Source of the DNA: Komagataeibacter xylinus
GTDB lineage: Bacteria > Pseudomonadota > Alphaproteobacteria > Acetobacterales > Acetobacteraceae
Assembly: GCF_004302915.1 (NCBI RefSeq)
Contig: NZ_QQBI01000001.1
Coordinates: forward strand, 124,001 to 188,000
Reading direction: 5' to 3'
DNA length: 64,000 bases
Made by a program: the position numbers and the translations under genes
Notes under the pieces: generated by a model
Database searches by the model: none
What the model saw: the letters and a program-made list of their open reading frames with translations, nothing else
Told to the model about the DNA's origin: nothing
Part shown: positions 54,289 to 63,995 of the stretch, in pieces
Layout: each line of letters opens with the position of its first letter
Numbering within the stretch: position 1 is the first letter of the stretch

Positions 54289-54774
54289 TTACCCCATGAT
54301 CATGGCGCTGAACGTCGCCTCGGCAACGGACACGCCATCAACGCGCGCAACGCCCTTGAACTTCCAGACATTGGCGCGGCTGCGTTCCTTCTCCACATGA
54401 ATGTGCAGCTGGTCGCCCGGCCCCACGGGGCGGCGGAACTTCGCGCCGTCGATGGTCATGAAATAGACCAGCTTGCCCTCGAAGGCCTGGCCGAGCGTCA
54501 GCACCACGAGGGTCGCCGCCGTCTGGGCCATCGCCTCGATGATGAGCACGCCCGGCATGACGGGGCGGGCAGGAAAATGCCCCTGGAAATGCGGCTCGTT
54601 GACCGTGACATTCTTGATGCCAACCGCCGACTGCCCGAGCACGATATCGACCATGCGGTCAATCAGCAGGAACGGATAGCGATGGGGAATCGCTTCCATG
54701 ATCCGCATGATGTCAATCGATTCCAGGGTCGCGGGCTTGGCGTCCGCTGGCAGTGCCTCTACTTCTTTATCCAC
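54289..54774 (-). CDS. fabZ: (3R)-hydroxyacyl-ACP dehydratase FabZ
   Basis: Dehydrates 3-hydroxyacyl-ACP in fatty-acid synthesis and shares its substrate with LpxA and LpxD, hence the clustering. The hot-dog fold has [11 protein letters not shown] and the catalytic His and Glu in [20 protein letters not shown]. The open frame reaches 54900, overlapping lpxD. The GTG at 54774 gives a 161-residue chain close to the family length and leaves a 94-bp gap, so it is preferred, though its ribosome-binding site is weak. It lies between lpxD and lpxA, the standard order. Confidence 0.94.
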   Translation of the reverse strand: MDKEVEALPADAKPATLESIDIMRIMEAIPHRYPFLLIDRMVDIVLGQSAVGIKNVTVNEPHFQGHFPARPVMPGVLIIEAMAQTAATLVVLTLGQAFEGKLVYFMTIDGAKFRRPVGPGDQLHIHVEKERSRANVWKFKGVARVDGVSVAEATFSAMIMG

Positions 54775-54868
54775 GTCGTCCAACCACTTGTTCGGTAAGG
54801 AAGGGAAAACCTGCCACCAGACGGGCCAGGCGCCTCCTACCGGTTGAATATCTGATGACGTCTGGCGA

Positions 54869-55951
54869 TCAGGCCCTGTCGGCCTTTTCCCCGCCGCCAT
54901 CCTGCGTCGTTTTCCTGGCCATGCGACGCAGAAAGGCCACGTTCCGGAAGAATTCCCGGAAAGGCATCGCCGGACTGCCGATCACATCGGCCCCGGCATC
55001 CACATCGGACATGACACCACACTGTGCCCCGATCCGGGCCTTGGCACCGATCTTGATGTGCCCGATCAGCCCGGCCTGCGCCGCGACGGTCACGAAATCA
55101 CCCAGTTCGGTGGAACCGGAAATCCCTGCCTGGGACACCACGATACAACAGCGCCCCAGCCGCGCATTATGGCCAATCTGCACCAGATTGTCGAGGCGCG
55201 AGCCCGCGCCGATCACGGTATCACGGATCGACCCGCGATCCACCGTGGAATTGGCGCCGATCTCCACCCCGTCTTCCAGGATGACACGGCCAAGCTGCGG
55301 CACGTTCTCGAAACCCTCGGGCGTTACGGCAAAGCCGAACCCGTCCTGCCCGATGCGCGCGCCGGGCAGCAGGGTCACCCGCTCGCCCAGCAGCGCGTGC
55401 GAGATGGCGACATGCGCGCCAATGCGGCAACGCGCGCCGATCTCGACACCCGCGCCAATGCTGGCATGGGTACCGATATCAACCCCCGCCCCCACGCGCA
55501 CCCGCTCGCCCAGGACGGCAAACGCGCCAATGGCGGCGGTGGGATCGATCTCGCAGCCCGCGCCGATCACGGCGCTGGGGTGAATGCCGGGGGTCACCGG
55601 CGGCGCGGGATAGAACAGGGTGGCGATGCGCGCCCATGCCTGGTACGGCGCGCGCGACACGAGGGCCGCCGCATGCGCGGGCACCTTGTCGGCAAAGGCG
55701 GGAGCCACGATCACCGCGCCCGCGCCCGTGCCTTCAAGCAGGGGCAGGTAACGGCGGTTATCAAGAAAGCTGACCTGCGCGCGCGTGGCGGATTGCAGGG
55801 GCGCTATGCCGGTAAACCGGCCTGTCCCGTCCCCCTCCTTCGCTGCGCGCAGCTCGGCCCCGCTGCACCGGGCCAGATCAGCCAGACCGAAAGGCCCCTG
55901 CGTGACAAAGAAGCGTGGATCGCCCGGTATGTTGTCCGGCGTCACTGTCAT
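54869..55951 (-). CDS. lpxD: UDP-3-O-acyl-glucosamine N-acyltransferase LpxD
   Basis: Adds the second (N-linked) acyl chain in lipid A synthesis. The 360-residue protein has a uridine-binding N-terminal domain ([20 protein letters not shown]) and a long hexapeptide beta-helix. The catalytic His lies in [14 protein letters not shown], and a second conserved His in [19 protein letters not shown] lies 8 nt before the ATG at 55951; the open frame that continues into ompH is rejected. The ompH stop is 10 bp upstream. Confidence 0.96.
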   Translation of the reverse strand: MTVTPDNIPGDPRFFVTQGPFGLADLARCSGAELRAAKEGDGTGRFTGIAPLQSATRAQVSFLDNRRYLPLLEGTGAGAVIVAPAFADKVPAHAAALVSRAPYQAWARIATLFYPAPPVTPGIHPSAVIGAGCEIDPTAAIGAFAVLGERVRVGAGVDIGTHASIGAGVEIGARCRIGAHVAISHALLGERVTLLPGARIGQDGFGFAVTPEGFENVPQLGRVILEDGVEIGANSTVDRGSIRDTVIGAGSRLDNLVQIGHNARLGRCCIVVSQAGISGSTELGDFVTVAAQAGLIGHIKIGAKARIGAQCGVMSDVDAGADVIGSPAMPFREFFRNVAFLRRMARKTTQDGGGEKADRA

Positions 55952-55961
55952 GAAACGGACC

Positions 55962-56816
55962 TTAATGCTTGGCGGGCGCTGCGGCCGCCGGGGCGGGAGC
56001 GGGCCTGTCGGCATCGGCCGTGGTGGGCATGGTGCCCGATTTGGCCAGCACTTCGGGGTCGGCATCGGCTGCGGGGATGAAGACGGTGGGCAGCACCGCG
56101 TTGAGCTGGGTCGCCACCTGCTGCGTGATGTCAAGCGGCTCCTGGCTCAGGGCCACCTGCTCACGGTGCAGGACGAGGTTCATGCTGCGGCTGGCGGCCA
56201 CCTGGCGAATGATCTGGACCAGTTCACGCTCGATCTGGCCCAACGCCACCTGGGCCGCCTCCTGGATCACGCGGTTGCGGTTGCGGAAATCCTTCTGCGC
56301 CGCCATGACCCGCTCCTGCAGCTTGCGCTCCTGGGCCTGGATCTGGTCGGATGACATGGTCTTCGCCTGGCCCTGCAGCTTCTGCTGCTCATCGCGCCAG
56401 CCTGCCTGCTCTTTCTGCGCCTCACGGGCAAGGTCATCGCGCCGGGCGCCGAGCACGCGCTCGGCCTGCTGGGCCGCACTCGACAGGCGCATCACTTCCG
56501 GCACGCTGATCACGCCAATAACGGGCGCGGGCGGCGGTGCGCTCTTGGGCACGTCAGGCGCCTTGGGCACGGGCGGCAGCGGCAGGATCGGCGGATTCTG
56601 GGACTGCGCTTCCTCGGTATCGGACGGGGCGGCGGCGAGCGGCATGGGGGGCGCCGCCTCATGCTGGGGGGCATGGGCCGCGGGCTGCGCGGCCTTGGGC
56701 ACGAACCACCCGGCATTGCCGCCGGCTCCCTGCGCATGGGCGCTCGATACGGCCTGATATCCCCACCCGAGCAGAGCGGTTGCGGCAAGCAGACGGATGC
56801 CGGATTTACGCAACAT
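55962..56816 (-). CDS. ompH: OmpH/Skp-family periplasmic chaperone
   Basis: Skp-like chaperones escort unfolded outer-membrane proteins to BamA. The 284-residue chain has a signal peptide (cleavage near AHAQG, residue 30) and a Pro/Ala-rich linker (about 38-95). The OmpH core starts at PVIGVISVPEVMRLS and contains the long coiled-coil arms (AQERKLQERVMAAQKDFRNR). An Ala/Pro tail ends in PAKH. GAGG is 5 nt before the ATG at 56816, and the bamA stop is only 7 bp upstream, so the two are coupled. Confidence 0.9.
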   Translation of the reverse strand: MLRKSGIRLLAATALLGWGYQAVSSAHAQGAGGNAGWFVPKAAQPAAHAPQHEAAPPMPLAAAPSDTEEAQSQNPPILPLPPVPKAPDVPKSAPPPAPVIGVISVPEVMRLSSAAQQAERVLGARRDDLAREAQKEQAGWRDEQQKLQGQAKTMSSDQIQAQERKLQERVMAAQKDFRNRNRVIQEAAQVALGQIERELVQIIRQVAASRSMNLVLHREQVALSQEPLDITQQVATQLNAVLPTVFIPAADADPEVLAKSGTMPTTADADRPAPAPAAAAPAKH

Positions 56817-56823
56817 TATCACC

Positions 56824-59283
56824 TCAGAATTGTTGGCCGAAGCCGAAGCGGAGCAGCTGGGTCCTGTCATTGGTTCCCTTGTGCAGGGGAACACCCAGAT
56901 CGATATTCACGAGACCGAACGGACTCTTCCACGCAATGCCCACGCCTGTCGAGACAACAGGCGTCAGCGTATCGTCATACACCGGCGTATATTTCGGCCA
57001 GTCCTTCATGGAGGTATAGCGGCGGCGCACGCGCAGACCATCGAGGCCACCCATATCCACGAAGTAACGCCCCTTGATGCCCATGGCCGAGGCGAACGGA
57101 ATGGGGAAATCCACCTGCGCCGAGGCCGTATACATGAACCGGCCACCAAGGAAGTCCTGCTGCGAATGCATCGGGTTGCCGTCACGCGCGGGAATGGCGT
57201 AGCTTCGCGGCCCGACGCCGCCATCCATGAAGCCGCGCAGCGAGTTACCACCAAGGTAGAAGTTATCGATGATGTCGCTACGACCGCCGCCCCAGTTCAT
57301 GATGTCGCCCGCGCCACCACGGAAACTGACGGTCCACTCATGGTTGCCCATGATGCTGTCGAGCGGAATGTAGTAGGCGGCATCGATCTTGCCACGCAGG
57401 TAGCGCTCGTTGCCGCCGATACCCGCGAAGTCACCACCCACACGTACCACGAAACCTTTATGCGGCTGCTGCCGCCGGTCGCGTGTATCGTATGTCAGTG
57501 TGGTGCTCAGCTGCGACAGCAGCGACCAGCCGGACTGATCATGCACGTAGTACGATGAATCCGACCATGTATCGTCCACCTGCCGGTCGGTCAGCGTATA
57601 GTTCCACGACTGCGACAGGTGGTTGTTGTAGGAATAACCCATCCGCAGCGTGATGCCATACCGGCCTTCAGAATAGCTCTGATAGGTCATGTAATGGTTC
57701 TGCATGCCGAAGATGTCGATACCGGCCACGAGGTTGCGGTTGAGGAAATACGGGTCGGTCAGCGAGATGTCGGCCTGGTCTTCGTAATACGCGGCCGTGC
57801 CGGTAAAGCCGGCATCAATGCCGGTGCCGAGCAGGTTATGCTGCTTGAGGCCAAGGTTGCCGAGCACGCCGGCGTCGGTCGAGTAACCGCCACCAAGCGA
57901 GAACTCGCCGGTGGGCTTTTCCACCACATCGGCCGAGATGTTGACCTTGTCCGGCGCGGAACCTGGGGTCTGGTCGATCGAGACGGTCTTGAAGAAGCCG
58001 AGATCTTCCAGAATCATCTTGGAATATTTGCGGTCGAGCGGGGTGTACGGATCGCCTTCGGCCATGGGCAGCTGGCGGCGGATCACCTTGTCCTCGGTAA
58101 TGGTGTTGCCGTTGATGTCGATGCGCTCGACATACATCCGCGGCCCTTCGCTGATGTCGAACAGCAGGTTGACGGTGCGCTTTTCGGGGTTGCGCGCGAT
58201 CTCGGGGTGCACCATGGCGAAGGGATAGCCCTTGCCCTGCAGCATTTCCTGCATGTTGGTGGCGTTATGCTGGATCGCGCTGCCATCATACCACTGCCCA
58301 TGGAAGAGCGAGATGTACTTCTTCATCGAATCCGCCGAGACATGCCGCAGCGAGGACTGCACGCTCATCTTGTTCAGACGGTAGCGCGGGCCTTCCTCCA
58401 TCGTATAGGTGATGTAGAAGCTCTTGCGGTCGGGCGAGAGTTCGCCCGTGGCGTTCTTGATCTGGAAATCGACAAAGCCGTTCTTCAGGTAGAAACGATG
58501 CAGCAGTTCGGCATCATATTTGATGCGCTCGGGGTTGTACTGGTCGCTTGAGGCAAAGAAGCGGTACCACGCCGTCTCCTTCGAGGAGACGACGCCCGCG
58601 AGCTGCGCGCTGCTGAACGACCTGTTGCCAACGAACGTGACCTTCTTGATCAGGGTCTTCTGCGCTTCGTTGATATGGAAGATCACATCCACCCGGTTAT
58701 GCGCGAGCCGGATGATCTGGGGGGTGACGGTGGCGGCGTAACGCGCCTTCTCGGCATAGACGCCCAGGATCTTCTGGCGGTCGGCCGAGATGCCCTGCGG
58801 CGAGTAGACCGCGCGCGGGCGCAGCGAGATGACCTTGGTCAGGTCCTCGTCCTTGGCGGCGTGATTGCCCTCGAACACGATGCGGTTGACGATCGGATTC
58901 TCGACCACATGCACCTCGAGCACGTTACCCACGCGCTTGAGCGTTACATCATGGAACAGGCCGGTGGCGTAGAGTGTCTTGAGCGAACGGTCGAGCAGAT
59001 CCTGATTGAACCGGTCACCGGGCTGCACGACCATGTAGGACAGGATGGTGCTGGTCTCGATCCGGCTGTTGCCCTTGATGTCAACCGCCTCGATCGGGTC
59101 CTCCAGCGGGGGGGGCCTGATCGCCTCGACCTGCGGGGCCTGCGCATCTTCCCCGCCGCCTGGCGCCGTCTCTCCGCCGAATGGCGTGTTCTGTGCCGCT
59201 TCATCCTGTGCGTGGGCGCCAGCGGTCCAGAACAGCGGCACAACGCAGACAGACGCAAGCAGCGCTGAACGTTTACTCGACAA
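56824..59283 (-). CDS. bamA: Outer membrane protein assembly factor BamA
   Basis: The core Omp85 insertase of the BAM complex. The 819-residue chain has a signal peptide ending near AGAHAQD (residue 26), a Glu/Pro-rich linker, five POTRA domains (about 60-400), and a C-terminal beta-barrel starting near SLGGGYSTDAGVLG and ending with the RFGFGQQF signal. The start is TTG at 59283, with AGGA 9 nt upstream; no ATG is nearby. The block rseP-bamA-ompH-lpxD-fabZ-lpxA is a classical envelope cluster. Confidence 0.97.
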   Translation of the reverse strand: MSSKRSALLASVCVVPLFWTAGAHAQDEAAQNTPFGGETAPGGGEDAQAPQVEAIRPPPLEDPIEAVDIKGNSRIETSTILSYMVVQPGDRFNQDLLDRSLKTLYATGLFHDVTLKRVGNVLEVHVVENPIVNRIVFEGNHAAKDEDLTKVISLRPRAVYSPQGISADRQKILGVYAEKARYAATVTPQIIRLAHNRVDVIFHINEAQKTLIKKVTFVGNRSFSSAQLAGVVSSKETAWYRFFASSDQYNPERIKYDAELLHRFYLKNGFVDFQIKNATGELSPDRKSFYITYTMEEGPRYRLNKMSVQSSLRHVSADSMKKYISLFHGQWYDGSAIQHNATNMQEMLQGKGYPFAMVHPEIARNPEKRTVNLLFDISEGPRMYVERIDINGNTITEDKVIRRQLPMAEGDPYTPLDRKYSKMILEDLGFFKTVSIDQTPGSAPDKVNISADVVEKPTGEFSLGGGYSTDAGVLGNLGLKQHNLLGTGIDAGFTGTAAYYEDQADISLTDPYFLNRNLVAGIDIFGMQNHYMTYQSYSEGRYGITLRMGYSYNNHLSQSWNYTLTDRQVDDTWSDSSYYVHDQSGWSLLSQLSTTLTYDTRDRRQQPHKGFVVRVGGDFAGIGGNERYLRGKIDAAYYIPLDSIMGNHEWTVSFRGGAGDIMNWGGGRSDIIDNFYLGGNSLRGFMDGGVGPRSYAIPARDGNPMHSQQDFLGGRFMYTASAQVDFPIPFASAMGIKGRYFVDMGGLDGLRVRRRYTSMKDWPKYTPVYDDTLTPVVSTGVGIAWKSPFGLVNIDLGVPLHKGTNDRTQLLRFGFGQQF

Positions 59284-59433
59284 TATCGCTATTCCTCACC
59301 ACTCGGCATGCGGATCAGCCATGCATTAAGACCGGATGGAGGGCCGGCTCCCTTCCTGTCATGTATCAGCCTTGGTGGCGCACCTATCCGATATACACCA
59401 CACTGTGCAAGCACTTGTATCACTCAGTGCACC

Positions 59434-60543
59434 TTACCCGTGTCCAGCGCGCGAGGCGAGCCACTGAAACAGCCCAAAATGTGACAGATCGTTAAATGTC
59501 GAAAACAGGAACAGCCCGGCAATGAGGGCGAAGCCAACCTGAAAGCTGACTTCCTGCACCCGGCGCGAGACCGGTCGCCCCAGAATAGCCTCAAAAATAT
59601 AAAATACCAGCCGCCCGCCATCAAGAATCGGCACCGGGAACAGGTTGATCAGCCCGAGGTTGATCGACAGCAGCGCCATGAAGGAAACGAGGCTTGCCAC
59701 CCCGTACTGCGCCACCTGCCCCGACATCTGGGCAATGCGCAGCGGGCCGCCCAGATCCTTGGTGCTGTGCTTGCCCGTAATCATCTGCCATAGCCCGTCA
59801 AGCGTCTGGACCGAGACGTCCCACGTCTCCTTCACCGCCGAGACAAACGCGCGCGGCAGGGATTGCGGCTTGCCCATTTCAACCGCGAAGGCCACGCCAA
59901 TCTGGCCGTGCGGCGTGCCGCCCTTTTCCGTAACGCTGCCGATATGGACGGGCAGCGTGGTGTCGCCGCCATTGCGGTGAATGCCCAGCGTGGTGTCCAC
60001 GCCCGCCTGGCCGCCCACGAAATTGCGCAGGTCGGTCACGTCACGCACCGCATGGTCGCCCACGCGCGTGATCACGTCGCCCTTTTCCACCCCGGCCACG
60101 GCCGCCGGGCCACCCGGCGTCACCGCATCGACCTGCGTGAGCACGCGGATCTGGCCTGCGGTGGCGAACAGGCCGGTAAACAGTACGATGGCGAGCAGGA
60201 AATTGAAAACCGGCCCCGCCAGGATCACGATGGCCCGCGAGCCCACCGGCTTGTCATGGAAGGTGCGGCCGGGCTGCCATGCGGCCTTCTGCTCCTCGGT
60301 CGCGTCTTCCGGGCCTTCGAATCCATGCGGGCGCACGAAGCCGCCCAGCGGCACCGGGCACAGCCGCCATTCCGTGCCCACGCTGTCATGCCAGCGCAGC
60401 AGCGGGCGGCCAAAACCGATCGAAAACACCTCGACATGCACGCCACGCCAGCGCGCGGCGAGATAGTGACCAAGTTCGTGGATGAAGACCAGCACTCCCA
60501 ACACAAGGGAGAACGCCAGAAGGGTCCGGATCAGATCATGCAT
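59434..60543 (-). CDS. rseP: RIP-type site-2 protease RseP
   Basis: An intramembrane zinc metalloprotease that cleaves anti-sigma factors and remnant signal peptides. The 369-residue protein has HELGH at 22-26 in the first transmembrane segment, a PDZ domain in the middle (GPAAVAGVEKGDVITRVG), and the second active-site motif PILDGGRLVFY near residue 312. It is shorter than E. coli RseP (450) because one PDZ domain is missing, as in Caulobacter MmpA. The gap of 150 bp to bamA holds no clear signal. Confidence 0.95.
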   Translation of the reverse strand: MHDLIRTLLAFSLVLGVLVFIHELGHYLAARWRGVHVEVFSIGFGRPLLRWHDSVGTEWRLCPVPLGGFVRPHGFEGPEDATEEQKAAWQPGRTFHDKPVGSRAIVILAGPVFNFLLAIVLFTGLFATAGQIRVLTQVDAVTPGGPAAVAGVEKGDVITRVGDHAVRDVTDLRNFVGGQAGVDTTLGIHRNGGDTTLPVHIGSVTEKGGTPHGQIGVAFAVEMGKPQSLPRAFVSAVKETWDVSVQTLDGLWQMITGKHSTKDLGGPLRIAQMSGQVAQYGVASLVSFMALLSINLGLINLFPVPILDGGRLVFYIFEAILGRPVSRRVQEVSFQVGFALIAGLFLFSTFNDLSHFGLFQWLASRAGHG

Positions 60544-60591
60544 GAATGCTAAGCTATCCCCCGATGGCCGCCGTGACCATCCACAATCACA

Positions 60592-61749
60592 TCAAGCCGC
60601 GCGGGCAGCGGTGCGCAGGCGGGCGACACGGCGGGCCTCGCCATCCCAGTGCAGGACTTCCTCCAGCGTATCCGCGCGCTGCGGCCCGATGGACTGCATC
60701 ACGTCCTCGACGATGCGGGCGATATCAAGAAAGCCGATTTCGCGCTTGAGGAAGGCCTCGACCGCAATTTCATTCGCCCCTGACAGGATGGCCGGCATGG
60801 CGCCGCCCACGCGCAGGGATTCGCGTGCAAGGCGCAGCGCGGGGAAGCGGACTTCATCAGGCGCCTCAAAATCAAGCCGCGCCAGCGCCGCAAGGTCGAG
60901 CCGGGGCGAGTTGGTGGGCATGCGCCGGGGCCAGGCCAGCGTGTGGGCGATGGGAATGCGCATGTCGGCCGAGCCAAGCTGGGCAACGATGGAGCCATCG
61001 GTATACTGCACCATGCCATGCACCACGGATTGCGGGTGCACGACCACGCCGAGTTTGTCCTCGGTCACGTTGAACAGGCGCGCGGCCTCGATCAGTTCCA
61101 GCCCCTTGTTGAACATGGTGGCGGAATCGATGGTGATCTTGGCGCCCATGGTCCAGGTCGGGTGCTTGAGTGCGGCTTCAAGCGGGGCCTTTTCCATTTC
61201 CTCAAGCGTGGCGCGGCGGAACGGCCCGCCCGATGCGGTGAGGATGATCTGCTCGACCTCATCGGCCTGCTTGTCGGCCATGGACTGGAACACGGCGTTA
61301 TGCTCGGAATCGACCGGCAGCAGCGTTGCCCCTGCATCGGCCACGGCCTTGAGCATGACATCGCCCGCGCAGACCAGCGCCTCCTTGTTGGCAAGGGCCA
61401 CGGCATTGCCGTTCTTCACCGCCGCCAGCGTGGGTTCCAGGCCGGTTGCGCCCGTAATGGCCGCCATGGTCCAGTCAACCGGCAGGCTTGCCGCCTCGAT
61501 CACGGCCCTGCGGCCGCCAGCGGTTTCGATGCCCGTGCCCGCCAGCAGGGTTTCCAGTTCCGGCAGCAGGGTTTCATCGGCAATGACCGCGCGGCGCGCG
61601 CCCAGGGCGCGGGCCTGCTCGGCCAGCCTGGCCACATTGCGCCCGCCCACCAGCGCGCCGGTGCTGAACTGCCCGGGCGCCTGCAGCAGCAGGTCTACCG
61701 TGGAGCAGCCGATGCTGCCCGTACTGCCCAGAACGGAAACTGTCTTCAT
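60592..61749 (-). CDS. dxr: 1-deoxy-D-xylulose 5-phosphate reductoisomerase
   Basis: Converts DXP to MEP, the first committed step of the non-mevalonate isoprenoid pathway that feeds undecaprenol, ubiquinone and hopanoids. The 385-residue chain begins MKTVSVLGSTGSIGCS, with the NADPH-binding GSTGSIG, and has LLPVDSEHNAVFQ and FNKGLELIEA in the catalytic region. AAGG lies 5 nt before the ATG at 61749. It is followed by rseP after 48 bp and preceded by cdsA. Confidence 0.97.
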   Translation of the reverse strand: MKTVSVLGSTGSIGCSTVDLLLQAPGQFSTGALVGGRNVARLAEQARALGARRAVIADETLLPELETLLAGTGIETAGGRRAVIEAASLPVDWTMAAITGATGLEPTLAAVKNGNAVALANKEALVCAGDVMLKAVADAGATLLPVDSEHNAVFQSMADKQADEVEQIILTASGGPFRRATLEEMEKAPLEAALKHPTWTMGAKITIDSATMFNKGLELIEAARLFNVTEDKLGVVVHPQSVVHGMVQYTDGSIVAQLGSADMRIPIAHTLAWPRRMPTNSPRLDLAALARLDFEAPDEVRFPALRLARESLRVGGAMPAILSGANEIAVEAFLKREIGFLDIARIVEDVMQSIGPQRADTLEEVLHWDGEARRVARLRTAARAA

Positions 61750-61793
61750 TGCAACCTTATTCCCCAAAACGTCCCATGACCGGGACCATGGCT

Positions 61794-62639
61794 TCAGTGC
61801 TGGCCCACATACCAGAAAGCCGCCCGTCCCGCCGCCCCCAAAGACAGCAGGGCCGCCATGGGGGCCGCGACCAGCAGCCCGTCAAAACGGTCGAGCAGGC
61901 CGCCATGGCCGGGCAGGATGGTGCCCGAATCCTTTACGCCGCGCGCCCGCTTGAGCGCGCTTTCCGCCAGGTCACCCATCTGGGCCGCAAGGGCGATCAC
62001 CCCGCCAAACACCGCGCCCCGCCACAGCACGCCCGGCTGGGCTGCGGGCATGAGGCTCGCGATCAGCATGCCGCCCAGCACCGCGCAGGCAAGGCCGCCG
62101 ATGGAGCCTGACCAGGTCTTGGCGGGTGAAATGCGCGGCGCCAGCTTGGGCCCGCCAAACAGGCGGCCTGTCATGTAGGCCCCGGTATCGCTCAGCGCCA
62201 CGCAGGATACGACAAACAGGACCACGCCCGCCCCCGGATCGCTCATGGTGCGCAGCCACAGCAGCGACAGCCCGGCACAGCCAATGGCCACCTGCCCCAC
62301 CCCGAGTGCCGGACCAAGAACTAGCCCCGCCGCCATAACCAGCAGCGCACCGCTCCAATGGCCGGCCACCGCGGCAATGCCGATGCATGCGGCCCACGCC
62401 ATGCACAACTGCCCGCGCCGCGTTTCAAGCCCGAAGCCGAACATGCGCGCCCACTCGACCGCCATGCCCGCCATGGCCAGCACGATCATCGCGCCATAAA
62501 GCAGGCCGCCATACCACACGCACAGCCCGGCGCACGGTATCAGCACCGCAGCCGACAGCACGCGCGCGCGCAGGTCTTTCCAGTTGCCTGATTTTACTGG
62601 CGCAACGGAAGTCGCCGCCCCTTCACGCCGGTCTTGCAC
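61794..62639 (-). CDS. cdsA: Phosphatidate cytidylyltransferase CdsA
   Basis: An integral membrane enzyme that makes CDP-diacylglycerol for phospholipid synthesis. The 281-residue chain has about eight hydrophobic segments and the CDP-alcohol cytidylyltransferase signature, which spans SPAKTWSGSIGGLACAVLGG and the later DSGTILPGHGGLLDRFDGL. The frame runs further upstream into uppS, but the GTG at 62639 has AAAGG 7 nt before it and overlaps the uppS end by 17 bp, so that start is used. dxr follows after 44 bp. Confidence 0.95.
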   Translation of the reverse strand: MQDRREGAATSVAPVKSGNWKDLRARVLSAAVLIPCAGLCVWYGGLLYGAMIVLAMAGMAVEWARMFGFGLETRRGQLCMAWAACIGIAAVAGHWSGALLVMAAGLVLGPALGVGQVAIGCAGLSLLWLRTMSDPGAGVVLFVVSCVALSDTGAYMTGRLFGGPKLAPRISPAKTWSGSIGGLACAVLGGMLIASLMPAAQPGVLWRGAVFGGVIALAAQMGDLAESALKRARGVKDSGTILPGHGGLLDRFDGLLVAAPMAALLSLGAAGRAAFWYVGQH

Positions 62640-63384
62640 CGAATCGCCTTTCACGCCGCGAGTAGATCTCGAGCACGGTATCGAAATGCGCTTCGTCAAA
62701 ATCCGGCCAGGGCGTGTCGAGAAAAACCAGTTCGGCATAGGCCGACTGCCACAGCAGGAAGTTCGACAGGCGGCTCTCGCCACTGGTGCGCACCACCAGG
62801 TCGGGGTCCGGCATGCCTGCGGTCAGCAGGGCGCTGGAAAAGAGGGATTCATCGATTTCGTCCGCCGCGATATCGCCCCGCGCCACGGCCTGCGCCATGC
62901 GGGCGGCTGCCTGCACGATATCCGCCCGGCCTCCGTACGAGAGGGCAAGGACCAGTACCAGCCGGTCATTGCCCATGGTCACCTGCTCGGCACGCCGCGC
63001 TTCTTCCTGAATGTCAGGGGGGAAGCGCGTCAGGTCGCCGATAATGCGCAGCCGCACGCCTTCACGCGACAGTTCAGCCACCTTGTGGCGCAGGTAGTAG
63101 CGCAGCAGCCCGGTCAGGTCGGCGACCTCACCGGGCGCGCGCCGCCAGTTTTCAGATGAAAAGGCATAAAGCGTAAGCCACTTCACGCCGCGCTTGATGG
63201 CGACCGTAACAGTGCGCTGCACCGCCTCCGCCCCGGCGCGATGACCCGCAAGCAGCGGCAGCCCCCGCGTATTGGCCCAGCGCCCGTTGCCATCCATGAT
63301 GATGGCAACATGCTCGGGCAGGCACGCAGCGCCTGCAACCGGATGATCTGACCCGGACAAAACCTGATCGTCCTCCTTAGTCAT
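62623..63384 (-). CDS. uppS: Isoprenyl transferase (undecaprenyl diphosphate synthase)
   Basis: Builds the C55 carrier lipid used for peptidoglycan, LPS and exopolysaccharide. The 253-residue protein has the catalytic Asp31 in IIMDGNGRWA, then TLYAFSSENWRR, and the C-terminal VVRTSGESRLSNFLLWQ and ELVFLDTPWPDF. The ATG at 63384 is 44 bp after frr. It overlaps cdsA, so the frr-uppS-cdsA-dxr order is the common alphaproteobacterial one. Confidence 0.97.
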   Translation of the reverse strand: MTKEDDQVLSGSDHPVAGAACLPEHVAIIMDGNGRWANTRGLPLLAGHRAGAEAVQRTVTVAIKRGVKWLTLYAFSSENWRRAPGEVADLTGLLRYYLRHKVAELSREGVRLRIIGDLTRFPPDIQEEARRAEQVTMGNDRLVLVLALSYGGRADIVQAAARMAQAVARGDIAADEIDESLFSSALLTAGMPDPDLVVRTSGESRLSNFLLWQSAYAELVFLDTPWPDFDEAHFDTVLEIYSRRERRFGARPA

Positions 63385-63428
63385 GCGCGGTAGGGGGTAG
63401 GGAAAGCGGGGCAGGATGCACGGAAGGG

Positions 63429-63995
63429 TCAGACCTGCTTGATCTCGCGTTCTTTCTCGACCAGCAGGTCGTCCACGCGCTTGACGTACTGGTCCGTCAG
63501 CTTCTGGATCGCGTCAGACCACGTCTTCACGTCATCTTCGCTGATGTCGCCCGCCTTTTCCTGCTTCTTGGTCTGGTCCATGCCATCGCGGCGCACGCCA
63601 CGCACGGCAATCTTGCCGTTCTCGGCATACTTGCCGGCCGCGCGGGCCAGCTCGTTGCGGCGTTCCTCGGTCAGCTGCGGAATGGGCACGCGCACGGTCT
63701 GGCCATCGGCCGCCGGGTTCAGGCCCAGCCCGGCGTCGCGGATCGCGCGCTCGACAGCCCCCACCAGCGTGCGGTCCCACACCTGCACGGTCAGCATGCG
63801 CGCCTCGGGCACGGCAATGGAGCCGACCTGGGTCAGCGGCACTTCGCCGCCATAGGCCTCAACGCGCACCGGCTCAAGCAGGGCCGGGCTGGCGCGGCCC
63901 GAACGCAGGCCGGCAAAATCACGGCGCAGGCTTTCGATGGCGCCGTCCATGCGGCGGGTCAGATCCGCCAGCAAACTTTTCTGATCGACAGACAC
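63429..63995 (-). CDS. frr: Ribosome recycling factor
   Basis: Releases ribosomes after termination together with EF-G. The 188-residue protein has the typical three-helix bundle ([20 protein letters not shown], and [25 protein letters not shown]) around a small beta domain ([15 protein letters not shown]). The assigned start is GTG at 63995, 5 bp from the window end, so the true start could lie just outside. pyrH usually precedes it but is not visible. Confidence 0.96.
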   Translation of the reverse strand: MSVDQKSLLADLTRRMDGAIESLRRDFAGLRSGRASPALLEPVRVEAYGGEVPLTQVGSIAVPEARMLTVQVWDRTLVGAVERAIRDAGLGLNPAADGQTVRVPIPQLTEERRNELARAAGKYAENGKIAVRGVRRDGMDQTKKQEKAGDISEDDVKTWSDAIQKLTDQYVKRVDDLLVEKEREIKQV

